This document shows positions 1 to 9,532 of a DNA stretch of 64,000 nucleotides, piece by piece (position 1 is the first letter of the stretch; every line of letters starts with the position of its first letter). The position numbers and the translations under genes were made by a program. Source of the DNA: Streptomyces liliiviolaceus (GTDB taxonomy: Bacteria > Actinomycetota > Actinomycetes > Streptomycetales > Streptomycetaceae); assembly GCF_018070025.1 (NCBI RefSeq), contig NZ_JAGPYQ010000002.1, positions 434,001-498,000 on the forward strand, in the 5' to 3' direction. Under the pieces are notes generated by a model, which searched no databases, was not told the origin of the DNA, and was given only the letters and a program-made list of their open reading frames with translations.

Positions 1-583
1 CACCCTGCTGCGCGTGCTCGCCGGGCTCGACAGTGCCATCGAGGGCACCGTGCTCGTACCGCGCCGCAAGGCAGTCGCCTACCAGGCGCCCCCGCTGACG
101 CCGTGGAGGAAGGTGTGGCGCACGGTACTGCTCGGGCTCGGACGGCCCGGCGGATTCCGACGCGCAGCCGCCGGACAGACACGGACCGAGGTGGGTCTCC
201 TGAGCCATGCCGGTCCCCGGCCCGGGTCGCCCTCCGGCTCCGGCGCCGAGGTCCAACGCGAGCCGCTGGAGAGCGCGTTGGCGGCCGACCCCGATCTCCT
301 GCTGCTCGACGAGCCGTTCGGCGCCCTGGACGCGCCCGCCCGGGCAGGGGCACAGCGGCTCGTCGGTGAGCTGTGGCAGCGGCACGGCTGTGCCGTACTC
401 CTGGCCACGTCCGACGTGGAGGAGGCCGCGCTGCTCGCCGACCGTGTCCTGGTGATGGACGCGGGCGCCATCGCGTACGAGATCGCGGTCGAGCTGGACC
501 GGCCGCGCGACCGCACCGACGCGCGGTTCGCCGAACTGCGCGCCGGACTGCTGGAGCGCCTGGGCACCGAACCGGCCGCCTGA
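1..583 (+). CDS. ABC transporter ATP-binding protein (SsuB/TauB-like), 5' truncated by the window edge
   Basis: The reading frame is already open at base 2 (TLLRVLAGLD, the residues that follow a Walker A lysine), so the N-terminus lies outside the window. A Q-loop region (AYQAPPLTPWRKV) and a good Walker B with D-loop (LLLLDEPFGALDAPARA) mark it as a nucleotide-binding subunit of the nitrate/sulfonate/taurine importer type, which works at the inner face of the membrane. The ABC signature is abnormal: where LSGGxxQR is expected the protein reads PSGSGAEVQRE. This suggests a very diverged or decaying subunit. The monooxygenase 50 nt downstream fits a sulfonate-type use locus, but the permease and binding protein are not visible. 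Confidence 0.8.
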   Translation, partial: TLLRVLAGLDSAIEGTVLVPRRKAVAYQAPPLTPWRKVWRTVLLGLGRPGGFRRAAAGQTRTEVGLLSHAGPRPGSPSGSGAEVQREPLESALAADPDLLLLDEPFGALDAPARAGAQRLVGELWQRHGCAVLLATSDVEEAALLADRVLVMDAGAIAYEIAVELDRPRDRTDARFAELRAGLLERLGTEPAA

Positions 584-632
584 AGAGGGCCCGCCCGGGA
601 AGATCCGCGCCGCCCGCACAGTTGGTAGAAGC

Positions 633-1766
633 GTGAACAACACCGGAGCGCAGGTACGGGACCAGGCACTGGACCAGGTACGGGAAGTCGACGTCGTCGT
701 CGTGGGCGCCGGCCAGGCCGGTCTGTCCAGCGCCTACCACCTGCGGCGCACCGGCTTCGAGCCGGAGCGGGACTTCGTGGTCCTGGACCACGCGCCGCGG
801 CCGGGCGGCGCCTGGCAGTTCCGGTGGCCGTCCCTGACCTACGGCAAGGTGCACGGCATGCACGCACTACCCGGCATGGAACTGACGGACGCGGACCCGG
901 ACCGGCCGTCCTCCGAGGTCGTGGGCGAGTACTTCGACGCCTATGAGCACGCCTTCGACCTGCGCGTACGACGGCCGGTCGACGTCAAGGCCGTACGCGA
1001 GGGCGACGCGGGCCGACTGCTCGTCGAGACGTCGGACGGTACGTGGTCCACGCGGGCGCTGATCAACGCGACCGGCACCTGGGACCGGCCGTTCTGGCCG
1101 CGCTATCCAGGCCAGGAGACCTTCCGGGGCCGACAGCTGCACACCGCCCAGTACGCCGGGCCGCAGGACTTCGCCGGGCAGCGCGTCGTCGTGGTGGGCG
1201 GGGGCGCGTCCGGTACGCAGCATCTGCTGGAGATCGCCCCGTACGCGGCAGCGACCACCTGGGTGACACGGCGGCCACCGGTGTTCAGGGAGGGGCCGTT
1301 CAGCGAGGACGTGGGCCGGGAGGCGGTCGCCATGGTGGAGGAGCGGGTCCGTCAGGGGCTGCCCCCGAAGAGTGTCGTGTCGGTGACCGGACTGCCGCTC
1401 AACGACGCGATCCGGCAGGGCCTCGCGGACGGGGTCCTGGACCGGCTGCCGATGTTCGACCGGATCACTCCGGACGGCGTGGAGTGGGACGACGGTCGGC
1501 GCGTGAGCGCGGACGTCGTCCTGTGGGCGACCGGTTTCCGCGCGGCGGTCGACCATCTGGCCCCGCTGCGGCTGCGCGAGCCCGGCGGAGGCATCCGCAT
1601 CGAAGGGACCCGGGCGGCCGTCGATCCACGGATCCATCTGGTCGGGTACGGGCCCTCGGCGAGCACCATCGGCGCCAACCGTGCCGGGCGGGCGGCGGTC
1701 CGGGACATCAGACGACTGCTGGCGGACGCCCCCGCCGGCCCCGTCGTGGCGGAAGCCACCGGCTGA
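633..1766 (+). CDS. flavin-containing monooxygenase / NAD(P)-dependent FAD oxidoreductase
   Basis: A 377-residue cytosolic flavoprotein starting at GTG 633, 50 nt after the ABC ATPase, so probably in the same operon. Two Rossmann dinucleotide motifs are clear: GAGQAG near residue 26 for FAD, and GGGASG near residue 190 for NAD(P)H. A late ATG motif (LWATGFRAA) is typical of FMO and Baeyer-Villiger-like enzymes. The family adds oxygen to nitrogen, sulfur or carbonyl substrates. No substrate can be read from the sequence, and the sulfonate-type transporter next door is only a hint. The ribosome-binding site (GGTAGAAG) is weak. Confidence 0.85.
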   Translation: MNNTGAQVRDQALDQVREVDVVVVGAGQAGLSSAYHLRRTGFEPERDFVVLDHAPRPGGAWQFRWPSLTYGKVHGMHALPGMELTDADPDRPSSEVVGEYFDAYEHAFDLRVRRPVDVKAVREGDAGRLLVETSDGTWSTRALINATGTWDRPFWPRYPGQETFRGRQLHTAQYAGPQDFAGQRVVVVGGGASGTQHLLEIAPYAAATTWVTRRPPVFREGPFSEDVGREAVAMVEERVRQGLPPKSVVSVTGLPLNDAIRQGLADGVLDRLPMFDRITPDGVEWDDGRRVSADVVLWATGFRAAVDHLAPLRLREPGGGIRIEGTRAAVDPRIHLVGYGPSASTIGANRAGRAAVRDIRRLLADAPAGPVVAEATG

Positions 1767-1931
1767 CCGGCCGCAGGATGCACGTGGGCAGGATGCGTAC
1801 ACGGGTCGGCCGTGCACATGGGTCGGCTCCGTCCGTGCGACGACGTGAGCGGTCCCTCGACGACTTCCCGCGCCCCCGGAGGGGCGCGGCGGGCCCCGTG
1901 AGCACCTACCACGCCGTGTTCGCGGCCCGGC

Positions 1932-2777
1932 TCAGCCCGACGACGCCGAGGCGCCCTTGTGAGCGCGGTTGAACTCGGCGACGTTCCGCTTGTGCTCCTC
2001 GTAGTCGGCCGTGAAGCGCGTGTCGCCCGGCTTGACCGTGACGAAGTACAGCCAGTCGCCCTGGGTCGGCGCCACCGCGGCACGCATGGCCTCCTCACCG
2101 GGATTCGCGATCGGCGTCGGCGGCAGCCCCATCCGCGCGTACGTGTTGTACGGGCTTTCCAGCTGCGTGTCGTTCTCGCTGGTCCGCAGGGTGCTGCGGT
2201 TGAGCGCGTAGTTGATGGTGGAGTCCATCTGCAGCGGCATGCCCCGGTCGAGCCGGTTGTAGATCACCCGGGCCACCCTGCCCATGTCCGCCTTGGTGGC
2301 GGCCTCCGCCTGCACGATGCTCGCGACGGTGACGGTCTGGTAGACGTTCATCGCGTTGCGCTCGGCCCCGGCCGTGACCGTGCCCCCGCCGAACTTCTTG
2401 TTCGCCGTGTCGACCATGTACGAGAGCAGGGAGACAGGGGTCGACTTCTTGTCGATGGGATAGGTCGCGGGGAAGAGATAGCCCTCGGGGTTGCCGCTCG
2501 CGTCGTTCGGCAGCTTGAGACGGGCCTTCTCCAGCGACTTCTTGCTGGAGCCCGCGGGCAGGGCGAGGGCCTTGTCCATGGCCGCGTAGACCTGGCCGGT
2601 GCGCCAGCCCTCCGGGATCACCAGGGCCTGGGGCTCCTTCTTGTCGTCCGTGCTCAGCAGCGGCACCGCCACGGCGGTGACCGCCACGACGGCGCCGGTC
2701 GCGATGAGGGCGGTCCGGCCCCGGCGCGTCAGTCGGATCGTTCTCCGTGGCGGAGTGGGCGGAGTGTAGTTCTGCAT
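1932..2777 (-). CDS. mltG: endolytic transglycosylase MltG-like (YceG) protein, short form
   Basis: 281 residues. A short basic N-terminus (RRTIRLTRRGR) precedes one membrane segment at about residues 22-41, then an extracytoplasmic YceG domain. Family hallmarks are present: GYLFPATY, ASIVQAEA with the conserved catalytic-type Glu, YNRLDRGMPLQMDSTINYAL, SPYNTYARMGLPPTPIANPG and a C-terminal YFV segment. MltG enzymes cut nascent peptidoglycan strands in the membrane and help set glycan length. At 281 residues this lacks the long N-terminal extension of many actinobacterial MltG proteins, so it may be an accessory paralogue. A hairpin overlaps its start. Confidence 0.85.
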   Translation of the reverse strand: MQNYTPPTPPRRTIRLTRRGRTALIATGAVVAVTAVAVPLLSTDDKKEPQALVIPEGWRTGQVYAAMDKALALPAGSSKKSLEKARLKLPNDASGNPEGYLFPATYPIDKKSTPVSLLSYMVDTANKKFGGGTVTAGAERNAMNVYQTVTVASIVQAEAATKADMGRVARVIYNRLDRGMPLQMDSTINYALNRSTLRTSENDTQLESPYNTYARMGLPPTPIANPGEEAMRAAVAPTQGDWLYFVTVKPGDTRFTADYEEHKRNVAEFNRAHKGASASSG

Positions 2778-2797
2778 GCGGGCACGTTAACCCGCAT
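2776..2797. terminator. inverted repeat between the ABC exporter and mltG
   Basis: Seven-base arms ATGCGGG and CCCGCAT flank CACGTTAA. It lies 24 nt beyond the stop of the minus-strand ABC exporter and overlaps the mltG start codon. It could be a weak terminator for the exporter, an operator for mltG, or a hairpin that hides the mltG start in read-through mRNA. The sequence does not decide between these. Confidence 0.4.
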
Positions 2798-2820
2798 ATC
2801 GTCCTAAACTCGACATATCT

Positions 2821-4620
2821 TCATCTTGTTGGCTCCAGTTGGGCGTCCCTTCGGACCAGTGCGGCGTAACGGCCGTCCCGCTCCAACAGCTCCTCGTGCG
2901 TGCCCCGTTCCGCGGTGCGCCCGCGGTCGAGGACCACGATCTGGTCGGCGCCCCTAATGGTGGACAGCCGGTGCGCGATGGTGATGGTCGTCCGATTGGC
3001 CGACAGCGCGTCGATGGCCTCCTGGACGGCTCGCTCGGTACGGGTGTCCAGGGCGCTGGTCGCCTCGTCGAGGATCAGGACCGGCGGGTCCCGGAGGATG
3101 GTCCGGGCGATGGCCAGGCGCTGCTTCTCACCGCCGGAGAACCGGTGTCCGCGCTCCCCCACCACCGTGTCGTACCCGTCGGGCAGGGACGCGATGTGGT
3201 CGTCGATCTGCGCGGCCTTCGCGGCGGCGCGCAGTTCCTCGTCCGTGGCGTCCGGCTTGGCGAACCGCAGGTTGTCGGCGACCGTCGCATGGAAGAGGTA
3301 CGTCTCCTGGGAGACGACGCCGATCCCCCGCGCGAGGGTGTCGAAGTCGAGGTCGCGCACGTCCACCCCGTCGAGGGTGACACGGCCGCCCGTGACGTCG
3401 TACAGACGCGGGACGAGGTGGGAGAGCGTGGACTTTCCGGCGCCGGTCTGGCCGACGACGGCGAGACTGCTGCCGGCGGGCACGGTGACGTCGATGCCGT
3501 CGAGGATCGGGCCGCTCTTGTCGTCGTACCGGAACTCGACACCCTCGAAGCGCACTTCGCCCTTGACCTGGTCGAGGTGGACCGGCCGCTCGGGCTCGGT
3601 GATGTCGACGGGCAGGTCGAGGTACTCGAAGATGCGCTGGAACAGGGCGAGCGAGGCCTGGATCTGGACGCCGGTGGACAGCAGGCTGACGGCCGGGCGG
3701 AACAGTCCCTGCTGGAGCGAGACGAACGCCACCAGGGTGCCGATGGAGACCGCGGGGCCGCCGAGCTGGAGGGCCATTCCCGCGGCCCAGTAGATGACGG
3801 CCGGCATGGCGGACATGACGATGCCGATGACGGCCATCCGCCAGCGCCCCGCCATGTTCGACCGGACCTCCAGGTCGACGAGGCTCTCGGACTCCTCCGC
3901 GAAGGAGCGGGTGAGGGAGTCGGAGCGGCCCATCGTGCGGCCGAGCACGATGCCGCTCACGGAGAGCGACTCGGTGACCGTGGCGGCCATGACCGCCATC
4001 TGCTTCTGGCGCTGGGTGGTGATCTTCTTGCGTTCGTCGCCGACGCGGCGGCTGATCCACACGAACACCGGCAGCAGGAGCAGCGAGACGACGGTCAGCC
4101 GCCAGTCGAGGGCGACCATCGCGACGATCGTGGCGACGACGCTGGTGAGGTTGGAGACCAGGGAGGTGGCGGTCGAGGTGACCGTCGCCTGCATCCCGCC
4201 GATGTCGTTCGCGATGCGCGACTGGACCTCGCCGGTACGCGTCCTCGTGAAGAAGGCGAGGGACATGCGCTGCAGCCGGTCGTAGACGGCCGTGCGCAGG
4301 TCGTGCATGACGCGCTGGCCGACCGTGGTGGAGATCAGGGTCTGCAGGACACCGAAGACACCGCCGAGCAGGGCGCTGAGGATCATGCCCAGCGCGAGCA
4401 GGCTCAGCAGGCCGGTGCGTCCCTGCGGGATCGCGGTGTCCAGGATCTCCTTGAGCAGGAACGGCGTGGCGACCGAGACCAGGGACGCGGCGCCGACCAG
4501 CAGGCCGACGACGGCCAGCCGGCCGCGGTAGGGACGGAAGAGGGCGAGAATGCGGCGCACCTGCCGGGGCTGTTCTGCCTCGACGGGGGGCGGCGTCCAG
4601 TTGATGTCGTCGCGGGGCAA
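2821..4620 (-). CDS. ABC exporter, fused membrane and ATPase domains
   Basis: A half-transporter of about 599 residues: six-helix membrane domain in roughly the first 320 residues, then an ATPase domain with Walker A (GQTGAGKST), signature (FSGGEKQRLAIAR), Walker B (LILDEATSALD) and a switch His (TIAHRLSTI). All ATPase motifs are intact, so a homodimeric drug or lipid exporter is likely. I prefer the TTG at 4618-4620 (LPRDDINW) because AGGAG lies four bases upstream. An in-frame ATG at 4660-4662 has no ribosome site and sits directly against the palindromic operator, so it would need a leaderless transcript. Divergent from the MarR gene, which probably represses it. Confidence 0.9.
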   Translation of the reverse strand: MPRDDINWTPPPVEAEQPRQVRRILALFRPYRGRLAVVGLLVGAASLVSVATPFLLKEILDTAIPQGRTGLLSLLALGMILSALLGGVFGVLQTLISTTVGQRVMHDLRTAVYDRLQRMSLAFFTRTRTGEVQSRIANDIGGMQATVTSTATSLVSNLTSVVATIVAMVALDWRLTVVSLLLLPVFVWISRRVGDERKKITTQRQKQMAVMAATVTESLSVSGIVLGRTMGRSDSLTRSFAEESESLVDLEVRSNMAGRWRMAVIGIVMSAMPAVIYWAAGMALQLGGPAVSIGTLVAFVSLQQGLFRPAVSLLSTGVQIQASLALFQRIFEYLDLPVDITEPERPVHLDQVKGEVRFEGVEFRYDDKSGPILDGIDVTVPAGSSLAVVGQTGAGKSTLSHLVPRLYDVTGGRVTLDGVDVRDLDFDTLARGIGVVSQETYLFHATVADNLRFAKPDATDEELRAAAKAAQIDDHIASLPDGYDTVVGERGHRFSGGEKQRLAIARTILRDPPVLILDEATSALDTRTERAVQEAIDALSANRTTITIAHRLSTIRGADQIVVLDRGRTAERGTHEELLERDGRYAALVRRDAQLEPTR

Positions 4621-4665
4621 TGGGCTCCTACGGATGTGAGAGGAAGAGGATTGACGGAGCATAGC

Positions 4666-4690
4666 TCATTGTTACCTATACTCACAATGA
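4666..4690. promoter_or_regulatory. palindromic operator for the MarR regulator
   Basis: Arms TCATTGT and ACAATGA are perfect inverted repeats around an 11-nt centre. The site fills the 54-nt gap between the divergent exporter and MarR genes. A -35-like TTGACG (4651) and a -10-like TATACT (4677) lie in or next to it. MarR proteins usually bind such a site in the shared promoter and release it when ligand binds. Binding here is inferred from position and symmetry. Confidence 0.65.
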
Positions 4691-4715
4691 ACTAGATCCT
4701 GATATTGTTCCCGGC

Positions 4716-5201
4716 ATGGACACCCCCGACGCCGACGGCCTGCTCGCCGAGCAGCTGCTGCGGCTGACCCGCCGTGTGCACCGCATCCAGAAGCGCCATC
4801 TCCAGACGCGCGGGCTCGGCATCACCCCGGCCCAGTCCCGGTTGCTGCGCACCCTCGCCCACTACGACTCCCCGCCGCGCATGGCCGATCTGGCGGAGCG
4901 GCTCGAAGTGGTGCCGCGGGCGGTGACCACCCTGGTCGACGGTCTGGAGGCGAGCGGCAAGGTACGACGGGTACCGGACCCCACCAACCGCCGCGTCATC
5001 CGCATCGAACTGACGGAGGACGGCGGGCGGGTGCTGCGGGAGCTGCACGGCGCACGCCGGGCGGCCGCGGAGGACATCCTGGCGCCCCTCACGGACGAAC
5101 AGCGCGCGGTGCTGGGCGGGCTGCTGGACACGCTGGTCGACGGCGCTTCCGCCCCCGATGACGGGGTCGATGCCGGCCGGGGTGCGGGACGCGCCTGCTG
5201 A
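4716..5201 (+). CDS. MarR-family transcriptional regulator
   Basis: 161 residues with a winged-helix MarR core. The helix-turn-helix is in RMADLAERLEVVPRAVTTLVDGLEASGKVRRV, followed by the wing (DPTNRRVIRIELTEDG). Typical length for a dimeric repressor. It is divergent from an ABC exporter and separated from it by a palindrome, the usual layout for a drug-responsive repressor controlling both genes. No Shine-Dalgarno is obvious; the TATACT element lies only about 35 nt before the ATG, so the leader is short. Confidence 0.9.
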   Translation: MDTPDADGLLAEQLLRLTRRVHRIQKRHLQTRGLGITPAQSRLLRTLAHYDSPPRMADLAERLEVVPRAVTTLVDGLEASGKVRRVPDPTNRRVIRIELTEDGGRVLRELHGARRAAAEDILAPLTDEQRAVLGGLLDTLVDGASAPDDGVDAGRGAGRAC

Positions 5202-5214
5202 CGGCCTACGGATG

Positions 5215-5256
5215 GCCTGCTGACTGCCTGCTGACTGCCTGCTGACTGCCTGCTGC
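5215..5256. repeat. 11-bp tandem repeat after the MarR gene
   Basis: The unit GCCTGCTGACT is repeated three times without error, followed by a partial fourth copy. It begins 14 nt after the MarR stop and is non-coding. Such slippage-prone repeats often vary in copy number between strains. No function is evident. Confidence 0.85.
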
Positions 5257-5357
5257 GGAAAGTCCAACCCCTGGCAACTTCCGTCCCTTGTTCCCCGGTC
5301 GGCCCCCTAGGAGGGTGACAGCGCGGCGAACCCGCGCTCCCCCACCAAGGAGGTCCG

Positions 5358-6848
5358 ATGCACGACGATCACGCGACACCGGAATCCGGAGCCGAACCCG
5401 ACGAGCATCCTGAGGGCCGCTCCCGGCGCTCGGTACTGCGCACGGCGGGCGTCACCGGAACGGGACTGGGCCTGGGGCTGGGCCTCGGTTCGTTCGCGGG
5501 TGGCGGCGGCACGGCACACGCCGCCGGAGCCGCGGCGCCGGCAGAGAACGCCGCGGACGGCGAACCGGCCGCTCCCGCCGCGCAGGGCAGAACCATGATC
5601 GGCGTGCCGTTCGAGGGGCGCGGGACCGTGCGGGTCGGGATCATCGGGCTCGGCAACCGCGGCGGCGGCATGATCGACCTGTTCCTGGCCCTCGACGGCG
5701 TCCGTGTCGTCGCACTGTGCGATCCGGTCAAGGACAAGACCGCGAGAGCCGCGGCCAAGGTGGTGGCCGCGGGACAGCCCGCCCCGGCGACGTACACGAA
5801 GGGCGAGCACGACTTCGTCGAGCTCTGCGCGCGCGGGGACCTCGACTTCGTGTACGTGGCGACGCCCTGGGACCTGCATTTCGAGATGGCGCGCACGGCG
5901 ATGCTCAGCGGCAAGCACGTCGGTGTGGAGTGTCCGGTCGCGATGCGGCTCGACCAGCTCTGGGAACTGGTCGACCTCTCCGAACGGACCCGCAGACACT
6001 GCATGCAGTTGGAGAACTGCTGCTACGGCCGCAACGAGATGCGGGTCCTGCGCATGGCGCACGCGGGGAAGTTCGGGCGGCTGCTGCACGGCGCCGGGGC
6101 CTACAACCACGATCTGCGCGGCCTGATGTTCGACCCGGACTACTACGAAGGTCCCTGGCGGCGGCTGTGGCACACCCGGCTGCGCGGCGACCTCTATCCG
6201 AACCACGGCTTCGGCCCGGTCGCCAACTACATGGACGTCAACCGCGGTGACCGCGTCACCCACATCTCCAGCTTCGGCACCCCCTCGCTGGGCCTCGCCG
6301 AGTACCGCGCGGAGCACATGCCGCCGGGCGACCCGAGCTGGAAGGAGACGTACATCGAGAGCGACCGGACCATCAGCCTCGTACAGACCGCCAAGGGGCG
6401 GGTGATCCGGCTCGAACACGATGTGTCGACGCCCCATCCCTACTCGCGGATCAACAGCCTCGGCGGTACGAAGGGTGTGTTCGAGGACTACCCGGAGCGG
6501 ATCTATATAGAGCCGGACCACACGGACGACGCCTGGGGCGACTTCTCGGCGTACGCGGAGTGGGACCACTGGCTGTGGAAGGAGCACTCCGACCCGCCCG
6601 GCGGGCACGGCGGGATGGACTACATCATGCTGTTCCGGCTGATGCAGTCCATCCGGCTCGGGCTGGTACCGGACTTCGACGTCTACGACGCCGCCACCTG
6701 GACCGCTCCGGTGCCGCTGAGCCACGCCTCGATCAAGGCGAACGGGGCACCGCAGGCGATCCCGGACTTCACCCGCGGGTTGTGGAAGAAGGAGCGGCCG
6801 GGCATGGACTCGCCGAAGCCGCAGGACGACCTTCGACAGAACGGGTGA
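5358..6848 (+). CDS. Tat-exported Gfo/Idh/MocA-family protein, GH109 (alpha-N-acetylgalactosaminidase)-like
   Basis: 496 residues, preceded by a strong AAGGAGG site five bases before the ATG. The N-terminus has a twin-arginine signal ([10 protein letters not shown], then a Gly/Leu-rich core), so the protein is exported folded with its cofactor. The nucleotide-binding fold starts near residue 93 ([12 protein letters not shown]). The C-terminal half carries GH109-type features: [38 protein letters not shown], and [12 protein letters not shown] at the end. GH109 enzymes hydrolyse alpha-N-acetylgalactosamine by an NAD-dependent oxidation-elimination route. Its 3' end overlaps an oppositely oriented PNGase gene, so a shared role in glycoprotein breakdown is plausible but inferred. 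Confidence 0.82.
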   Translation: MHDDHATPESGAEPDEHPEGRSRRSVLRTAGVTGTGLGLGLGLGSFAGGGGTAHAAGAAAPAENAADGEPAAPAAQGRTMIGVPFEGRGTVRVGIIGLGNRGGGMIDLFLALDGVRVVALCDPVKDKTARAAAKVVAAGQPAPATYTKGEHDFVELCARGDLDFVYVATPWDLHFEMARTAMLSGKHVGVECPVAMRLDQLWELVDLSERTRRHCMQLENCCYGRNEMRVLRMAHAGKFGRLLHGAGAYNHDLRGLMFDPDYYEGPWRRLWHTRLRGDLYPNHGFGPVANYMDVNRGDRVTHISSFGTPSLGLAEYRAEHMPPGDPSWKETYIESDRTISLVQTAKGRVIRLEHDVSTPHPYSRINSLGGTKGVFEDYPERIYIEPDHTDDAWGDFSAYAEWDHWLWKEHSDPPGGHGGMDYIMLFRLMQSIRLGLVPDFDVYDAATWTAPVPLSHASIKANGAPQAIPDFTRGLWKKERPGMDSPKPQDDLRQNG

Positions 6849-8520
6849 GGTCCGTACCGCCGGTGAGTACGCCCTGCACGGTCGTCAGGCGCCGGTCGTA
6901 GCACCCGTCCGACCCGTACAGCCGGTACCGCTCGCTCGTCGTGGCCACGGCGTGCCGCTGGTCGCGCGGCACGTTCGCGGTGTACGTCGCGTCGCCCGTG
7001 TAGCCGTCGTCGAGCCGGGACCACGCGGTGCGCCGGCCGCCGCGGGTCTCCACGACGGACGCCCGGTCCCCCAGGGAGAGAACGGTCCGCAGCCGGTCGC
7101 CCGCACCGAGCGTCGTGGTGCCGTCCATGGTGTACGTGCGGTCCGTACGGGTCGTCACGGCGGGCCCGCGCCCGTCCACGGTGACCTTCTCGTCGTCGGT
7201 CCAGGTCCCGTCGAGCGCGTCCGTGTTCTCGCCGTCGGTCCAGCGGTGCACGGAGGTACCGGCCAGCTCACGATCGATCGTGGTCGCGACACGGCCGTGC
7301 GAGGTGTCGACGTACCCGGCCACGGTCAGCCGGTGCCCGGCGTCGGTGTCGAGCCGGTGCTCGGAACCCGGCGTGTACGTGGAGGAGTTCGTGAGGGCGA
7401 CGGCCTTGTGGGCGGTGAGCCTCCCGGTGACGTGCTTGCTCTTGGCGTCCTGCCAGACGAGGACGTTCACCGGGGTGCTCCAGCCGCTCTGCCCCTCGGG
7501 AACGCCCACCACGGAGACGTCGATCCGGTGCGGACGGCCGTCGTTGAGCAGCCCCGCGAACGGCGTCAGGTCGTACTCGACGGGCTTGATGTCGAAGGCG
7601 CGCGGGCCCGGGATCACGTACCAGAGGAAGGGGTTGGACCAGCCGCCGGTCCAGACGGTGGGGAACGGCGCGGCGATGCCCGCCAGTTGGCCGTCGACCG
7701 CTATCTGCACCTCGCGGTAGGGGCCGTCGTCCGCCTTGCAGGAGTACGGAGCGGCGTCGGGCACGGTCAGGTACCAGTACTCCTCGCAGCCGCCGCCCGA
7801 CCCCGTGGCGTACACCTCGGCGACGATGCGTTCGCTGTTGCGGGGTGTGGTGAGGGTGCCGTCCTGGAGGGTGAGGACGCGGTCGGGGGTAGCGGTGGCC
7901 TTGGCCGCGGCCGACTTCTCGAAGGGAGGGGCGGGGTAGAAGGTCAGGGTCACCTTGACGTCGATGATCCCGGTGTAGGTGTCGTCGACGACGTTCCCGA
8001 TCAGCATCTCGACGTCGTGTGCGCCGCGGAACGTGTCGCTGTAGCGCGTGACGTCCTTCTCCACCGACCACTCGATGCCGTCGGGCGAGGGCTGCGGAGT
8101 GGACGTACGGAAGACCTCGACACCGCCGATGTGCAGATACCCGAGCCGGTCGTACTGCCGCCCCTTGACCTTGCCGTCGAGGCGCAGCACGACCTTGCTC
8201 CAGCGGTCACCGCAGCCGCGCGGTGGCGCGTACGTGCCCGTGTACGGCGTGAAGTCGCGGAACTGCGCCTCGGCGACCGTCACTTCGCAGGACGCGCCCG
8301 CGGGCCTGGTGACGGGCGGGGCGGCGGTCAGCGGGTCGTGCCAGTCGGTGCCGAACTCGGCGGGCGGGTCGGCGAGCGGGGTGGCGAGCGGGCTGGCCGT
8401 CGGGGATTGCGTCGGCGGGGCTTGTGCCGGCCGGGCGGCCTGGGCCGGGCCCGCTCCGAGGAGGGTGCTCGCCACGAGGGTCGCTCCGGCGAGCATGGAC
8501 ATGATGATCCGTCTTCTCAT
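6769..8520 (-). CDS. secreted peptide-N-glycosidase A-like amidase (PNGase A domain)
   Basis: 583 residues from an ATG at 8520. A Sec signal ([21 protein letters not shown], cleavage after AQA) is followed by a Pro/Thr-rich linker to about residue 60. The rest resembles the PNGase A family: [62 protein letters not shown] and a late [16 protein letters not shown]. The family removes N-glycans from glycoproteins by cutting the glycosyl-asparagine amide. The last ~26 codons are antisense to the end of the GH109-like gene, so the two transcripts overlap. An in-frame extension upstream of 8520 crosses the next gene in the wrong frame and was discarded. Confidence 0.85.
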   Translation of the reverse strand: MRRRIIMSMLAGATLVASTLLGAGPAQAARPAQAPPTQSPTASPLATPLADPPAEFGTDWHDPLTAAPPVTRPAGASCEVTVAEAQFRDFTPYTGTYAPPRGCGDRWSKVVLRLDGKVKGRQYDRLGYLHIGGVEVFRTSTPQPSPDGIEWSVEKDVTRYSDTFRGAHDVEMLIGNVVDDTYTGIIDVKVTLTFYPAPPFEKSAAAKATATPDRVLTLQDGTLTTPRNSERIVAEVYATGSGGGCEEYWYLTVPDAAPYSCKADDGPYREVQIAVDGQLAGIAAPFPTVWTGGWSNPFLWYVIPGPRAFDIKPVEYDLTPFAGLLNDGRPHRIDVSVVGVPEGQSGWSTPVNVLVWQDAKSKHVTGRLTAHKAVALTNSSTYTPGSEHRLDTDAGHRLTVAGYVDTSHGRVATTIDRELAGTSVHRWTDGENTDALDGTWTDDEKVTVDGRGPAVTTRTDRTYTMDGTTTLGAGDRLRTVLSLGDRASVVETRGGRRTAWSRLDDGYTGDATYTANVPRDQRHAVATTSERYRLYGSDGCYDRRLTTVQGVLTGGTDLTRSVEGRPAASASPCPAAPSSTTRG

Positions 8521-8567
8521 GAGCGGTGTTCTACGGGGACTCGGCCCGGCCCGCAATGCCCGGTGGG

Positions 8568-8594
8568 ACCGGCACCGGTGGGGCTGGTGCCGGT
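8568..8594 (-). terminator. hairpin after the L,D-transpeptidase gene
   Basis: Perfect 9-bp arms (ACCGGCACC and GGTGCCGGT) enclose a 9-nt loop, in the 86-nt gap between the L,D-transpeptidase stop and the PNGase start. It is correctly placed to end the transpeptidase mRNA. There is no T-run, as usual in Streptomyces. Confidence 0.6.
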
Positions 8595-8606
8595 GGTGAG
8601 GGGCCG

Positions 8607-9353
8607 TCAGGCCTTGAGGTCCGCCTTGTCGCCCATCACCACGACCGGGTGCCGGTCCGGGTCGAGGGTGCGCAGCAGATACTGCATGCCCGATTTGGAC
8701 AGGCTCACGCAGGCCGACGTACCGCTGCCGTGGTCCATGTGCAGCCAGATGCTGCCGCCCTTGGACTGGCCCTGGGGGCGGGTCGGGTCGTTCGGCGAGG
8801 TGCCCTTGACGCGGTTGTAGTCGATGGCGATGACGTAGTCGAAGTCGTTCCAGTGCGACTTGGCCCAGTAGTGCGGGGCCTGGAAACCCGAGGACTGCGT
8901 GTACGGGAGCTTGGCGCCGGGGTCGTCGAGGACACCGCCCGAGTCGCTGAGCGTGAACACTCCGACGGGGCTGCGCTTGTCGCCCTCGTTGTGGTCGGTC
9001 GTCCAGCCCTTCTTGCCGTTGTGCCCTTCCCAGCTGCGGGTCTTGTCCCAGGTGGAACCGGACTTGGTGTAGAGGACGATGGTGGACTTCGCCGAGTCCT
9101 TGCCCTGTCCGTAGACCGCGACGACCTGCCGGGAGTTCGCGGGGATCTGCTTCTGCAGCTTGTCCCCCACATCGGGGATGCGCTTGAGGTCGACCGTGCG
9201 CGCCTGCCGGGACCCGTCCCCCGCCTGCCCGTTGCTCTTCTTCCCGCCGCCGTCGTCCGAACCGCCGCAGGCCGCCAATGGCATGATCACGGCGCCCAGA
9301 ACCGCCGCCACGGCCGTCGTGCGCATCCCTCCGCTTATGTGCATACCGTCCAT
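8607..9353 (-). CDS. L,D-transpeptidase (YkuD-family) lipoprotein
   Basis: 248 residues. The N-terminus has a lipoprotein signal with lipobox LAAC near residue 29, followed by a Gly/Ser/Lys-rich linker, so it is anchored outside the membrane. The catalytic domain shows the YkuD pattern: [36 protein letters not shown] and [14 protein letters not shown], with His and Cys of the active site. Such enzymes make 3-3 peptidoglycan cross-links or attach proteins to the wall. ATG candidates lie at 9353, 9344 and 9326; none has a well-placed ribosome site. Divergent from the ABC pair. Confidence 0.85.
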   Translation of the reverse strand: MDGMHISGGMRTTAVAAVLGAVIMPLAACGGSDDGGGKKSNGQAGDGSRQARTVDLKRIPDVGDKLQKQIPANSRQVVAVYGQGKDSAKSTIVLYTKSGSTWDKTRSWEGHNGKKGWTTDHNEGDKRSPVGVFTLSDSGGVLDDPGAKLPYTQSSGFQAPHYWAKSHWNDFDYVIAIDYNRVKGTSPNDPTRPQGQSKGGSIWLHMDHGSGTSACVSLSKSGMQYLLRTLDPDRHPVVVMGDKADLKA

Positions 9354-9532
9354 CGTCGCACCACGACGCGGACGACCGTGCCCGCCCCCGCGACCTACCG
9401 GTCATATGCGGGCGGTTTGGGCCGAATCTTTGCCCCACGACGGAAAAGCGTTTGCCTGCGACCACGCTGCGACGCGAACCTTGCACGGTTTGTTGCCTCC
9501 GCACCTCCGTACTACGAGCCCTTTGGGACGTC

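Noticed and set aside
4660..4662. ATG at 4662 as the exporter start.
   Set aside because: Not excluded, but it lacks a ribosome site and touches the operator; the TTG at 4620 has AGGAG at proper distance.
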